A stretch of DNA of 64,000 nt, from contig NZ_BANX01000016.1 of assembly GCF_000334455.1 (NCBI RefSeq), positions 62,001 to 126,000 on the forward strand. Reading direction: 5' to 3'. Made by a program: the position numbers and the translations under genes. Positions 61,370-64,000 of this stretch are shown here, piece by piece; positions within the stretch are counted from its first letter, which is position 1, and every line of letters starts with the position of its first letter. This DNA comes from Gordonia soli NBRC 108243 (GTDB lineage: Bacteria; Actinomycetota; Actinomycetes; Mycobacteriales; Mycobacteriaceae). Below the pieces are notes generated by a model. It saw only the letters and a program-made list of their open reading frames with translations, was not told the DNA's origin and ran no database searches.

Positions 61370-64000
61370 TCAGGCAGGGGCCTCGTCGGGTTTGATCATC
61401 TGCAGGAAGGTCGTCAGATAGTCGATGAGTTCCTCGTCGCGCAGTCTCGCGGACCCGACCCCGCCGGTCCGCGGGATGGGCAGGGTGATCACCGAAGTGG
61501 TCGCCCGATGACTTGCGGAGGGGTACAGACGCTTCAGACGGACCTGCTCGCTGTCGAGCAGCGACATCGGCGAGATCTTGACACCGGTACCGGCCATGCC
61601 GATCTCGGTGACGCCGCGCTCGCGGCTGCGTAGTCGTAGGCGGGCGATCGCGGCCAGGCGCAGGGTTTCCTGCGGCGGCTCACCGTACCGGTCCGTGAGC
61701 TCGGCGATCACGGCCGTCACCGCGTCGTCGTCGGTCGCAGATGCGAGTTTGCGGTAGGCCTCCAGACGGAGGCGGTCGGAGTCGACGTACTCGACCGGGA
61801 TGTGGGCATCGACCGGCAGATCGATCCGTACCTCGGTGGACTCCTGCGAGGTGACCGGCTGTCCGTCGGCGGCGGCCCGGTAGGCCTCGACAGCCTCCCC
61901 CACGAGCCGGACATACAGGTCGAACCCGACACCAGCCACGTGGCCCGATTGTTCGGCGCCCAAGACGTTTCCGGCGCCGCGGAGTTCCAGGTCCTTGAGC
62001 GCCACCGCCATTCCCGCGCCGAGCTCGTTGTTCTGCGCGATCGTCGCCAACCGGTCGTATGCGGTCTCGGTCAGCGGCTTCTCGGGGCTGTACAGCAGAT
62101 ATGCGTACCCGCGCTCACGTCCGCGGCCGACACGGCCACGGAGCTGATGCAGCTGCGAGAGACCGAAGTTCTCGGCGCGGTCCACGATCAGGGTGTTGGC
62201 GTTCGAGATGTCGAGGCCGGTCTCGATGATGGTGGTGCAGACCAGCACGTCGTACTCGCGGTTCCAGAAGCCGGCGACCGTCCGCTCGAGCTGATCCTCG
62301 TTCATCTGCCCGTGGGCGACCACCACGCGCGCCTCGGGCACCATGTCGGAGATCTGCTTGGCCGTCTTGTCGATGCTCGACACTCGGTTGTGTACGTAGA
62401 AGACCTGGCCGTCGCGCAACAGTTCTCGACGGATCGCGGCGGTCACCTGCTTGGGCACGTACCCGCCGACGTAGGTGAGAACCGGATGACGCTCCTCCGG
62501 GGGCGTCAGGATCGTCGACATCTCGCGGATGCCGGCCATCGACATCTCGAGCGTTCGCGGGATCGGGGTCGCCGACATGGTCAGCACGTCCACGTGTGTA
62601 CGCAGGGATTTGATGTGCTCTTTGTGCTCGACGCCGAAGCGCTGCTCCTCGTCGACGATGACCAGACCGAGGTCCTTCCAGGTGACGCCGGTCTGCAGCA
62701 GGCGGTGCGTACCGATCACGACATCCACCTCGCCGGCGGCCATCGCGTCGACGATCTCGCGCGACTCCTTGGAGTCAGTGAATCGGGACAGCCCGCGCAC
62801 CCGGACCGGGAACCCGGCCATCCGCTCGGAGAAGGTCTGCAGATGTTGTTGCGCCAGAATGGTCGTCGGTACGAGGACGGCGACCTGCTTGCCGTCTTGG
62901 ACGGCCTTGAACGCCGCCCGTACAGCGATCTCGGTCTTGCCGTAACCGACGTCGCCGACGATGACGCGGTCCATCGGGACAGCTCGCTCCATGTCGCCCT
63001 TGACCTCGCCGATCACCGTCATCTGGTCGACGGTCTCGGTGAAGTCGAAGGCGTCCTCCATCTCACGTTGCCACGGTGTATCGGGGCTGAAGGCGAACCC
63101 GGGGGCCGCGTGCCGTGCCGCATAGAGTGCGACGAGTTCGCCGGCGATCTCGCGAACCGCCTTGCGGGCCTTGCGTTTGGTGTTCTGCCAGTCCGAGCCG
63201 CCGAGCTTGGACAACGACGGCTGCTCGCCGCCGACATAGCGCGACAGTTGGTCGAGGGCATCCATCGGGACGAACAACCGGTCACCGGGGTGGCCGCGCT
63301 TGCTCGGTGCGTATTCGATGACCAGGTATTCGCGTCGTGCGCCCGACACGGTGCGCTCGATCATCTCGACGAACTTGCCGATCCCGTGCTGGTCATGGAC
63401 GACGAGGTCGCCCGCGGCGAGCGCGAGCGGGTCGACCTGGTTGCGACGCTTCGCCGGCAGCCGGCGACCGTCGCGGACCCCGGCCACGCGGGTACCGGTG
63501 AGGTCGGCTTCGGTGACGACCACGAGCCCCGCATCGGGCAGCACCAGCCCGTTGCGCAGCGTGCCGTGCAGAACCGCGACACTCCCCGGTTCCGGACGAG
63601 CGCCCGGTTCGGCCACCACATGAGGCACCTCGGCGTCGGCGAGGCGCTCGCCCACCCGGGCCGCGGTGCCCTTGCCCGCCACCACGATCGCGGCCGTCCC
63701 GCCGGCCGTCACGTGCGCGCGGAGCTCGGTGAAGGTGGTACGGATGTCGGCGTCGTTGCCGCGCGGCGCGGGACCTGCGGTGACCGCGAGCTCGACCTCG
63801 TCACCGCTCCCCGACGACAGCGGGCTCATCGTCCACCACGAACGTCCGGCGCCGAGGGTCGTCTTCTCCACGTCGTCGAGCGCGCGGTATGCACTGGCCT
63901 GCAGGTCGATGCCCAGGCCGCCCGCACTCTCGCCGTCGAGTGGCGCGTCGCCGCCGACAGCTGCCGCCGTCCAGGACGCCTCGAGGAACTCCTTGCCGGT
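61370..64000 (-). CDS. mfd: Transcription-repair coupling factor, 5' end beyond the window
   Basis: The C-terminal 876 residues of Mfd, a translocase that removes stalled RNA polymerase and recruits UvrA. Visible parts in order: the end of the UvrB-like region, the CarD-like RNA polymerase-interaction domain ([15 protein letters not shown]), helicase motif I ([10 protein letters not shown]), motif II (DEEQ), motif III (SATPIPRTL), the translocation motif ([16 protein letters not shown]) and the C-terminal D7 domain. The reading frame is open to position 64000. It is the counterpart of Rv1020 and starts the conserved block. Confidence 0.96.
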   Translation of the reverse strand, partial: TGKEFLEASWTAAAVGGDAPLDGESAGGLGIDLQASAYRALDDVEKTTLGAGRSWWTMSPLSSGSGDEVELAVTAGPAPRGNDADIRTTFTELRAHVTAGGTAAIVVAGKGTAARVGERLADAEVPHVVAEPGARPEPGSVAVLHGTLRNGLVLPDAGLVVVTEADLTGTRVAGVRDGRRLPAKRRNQVDPLALAAGDLVVHDQHGIGKFVEMIERTVSGARREYLVIEYAPSKRGHPGDRLFVPMDALDQLSRYVGGEQPSLSKLGGSDWQNTKRKARKAVREIAGELVALYAARHAAPGFAFSPDTPWQREMEDAFDFTETVDQMTVIGEVKGDMERAVPMDRVIVGDVGYGKTEIAVRAAFKAVQDGKQVAVLVPTTILAQQHLQTFSERMAGFPVRVRGLSRFTDSKESREIVDAMAAGEVDVVIGTHRLLQTGVTWKDLGLVIVDEEQRFGVEHKEHIKSLRTHVDVLTMSATPIPRTLEMSMAGIREMSTILTPPEERHPVLTYVGGYVPKQVTAAIRRELLRDGQVFYVHNRVSSIDKTAKQISDMVPEARVVVAHGQMNEDQLERTVAGFWNREYDVLVCTTIIETGLDISNANTLIVDRAENFGLSQLHQLRGRVGRGRERGYAYLLYSPEKPLTETAYDRLATIAQNNELGAGMAVALKDLELRGAGNVLGAEQSGHVAGVGFDLYVRLVGEAVEAYRAAADGQPVTSQESTEVRIDLPVDAHIPVEYVDSDRLRLEAYRKLASATDDDAVTAVIAELTDRYGEPPQETLRLAAIARLRLRSRERGVTEIGMAGTGVKISPMSLLDSEQVRLKRLYPSASHRATTSVITLPIPRTGGVGSARLRDEELIDYLTTFLQMIKPDEAPA

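Overview
The window looks like chromosomal DNA of a high-GC mycolic-acid actinobacterium (order Mycobacteriales). Gordonia is the most likely genus, but that is an impression from gene content, not something the sequence proves. Supporting signs are a mycothiol-type DinB protein, F420-type enzymes, a TTAGG-type IdeR iron box, a DesA3-type desaturase with its own reductase, and the order mfd-mazG-lpqU-eno-ftsB-like-DUF501-ppx known from Mycobacterium. I see no rRNA, tRNA, insertion sequence, prophage or CRISPR array.

Positions 1-25,400 form one large catabolic island. It holds a CoA ligase (cut by the window edge), a Rieske oxygenase, a P450/ferredoxin/SDR operon with a divergent TetR, two aldehyde dehydrogenases, an enoyl-CoA hydratase, a two-headed TetR regulator, an alpha/beta hydrolase, FadB- and FadA-type proteins, a nitroreductase, an MpaB/Lcp-like oxygenase coupled to an alpha-methylacyl-CoA racemase, two acyl-CoA dehydrogenases, a Baeyer-Villiger monooxygenase and a second CoA ligase. 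Read together (inference): oxygenases open a ring, ketone or unsaturated chain, the hydrolase and dehydrogenases give a carboxylic acid, the ligases activate it, and the racemase and beta-oxidation enzymes shorten a methyl-branched acyl-CoA. Five promoters in this island share one layout (-35, 18-bp spacer, -10 TATGGT or TATGCT) with an ACA-N3-TGT-like element beside the -10. They probably form one TetR-controlled regulon.

Positions 25,400-45,200 are mixed accessory genes: a pirin-MarR-pirin operon with a perfect palindrome in its leader; an F420-type luciferase-like oxidoreductase, a CDF metal exporter, a small secreted protein, a DinB protein and an M20 peptidase; an operon joining an NtaA/DszA-type monooxygenase to a methionine-type ABC importer (probably organosulfur scavenging); an Old Yellow Enzyme fused to an F420-type reductase, divergent from a TetR with two operators; a YibE/F membrane protein; two beta-lactamase-fold exported proteins; and a receptor Ser/Thr kinase.

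Positions 45,400-50,240 carry a TetR divergent from a reductase plus stearoyl-CoA desaturase (DesA3-type) pair, then three small membrane or hypothetical genes. Positions 50,244-64,000 are the conserved housekeeping block ppx-DUF501-ftsB-like-eno-lpqU ... mazG-mfd. It is interrupted between lpqU and mazG by an oppositely oriented efeUOB iron-uptake operon with an IdeR-like box and an MFS/MerR pair. Mfd runs off the right edge.
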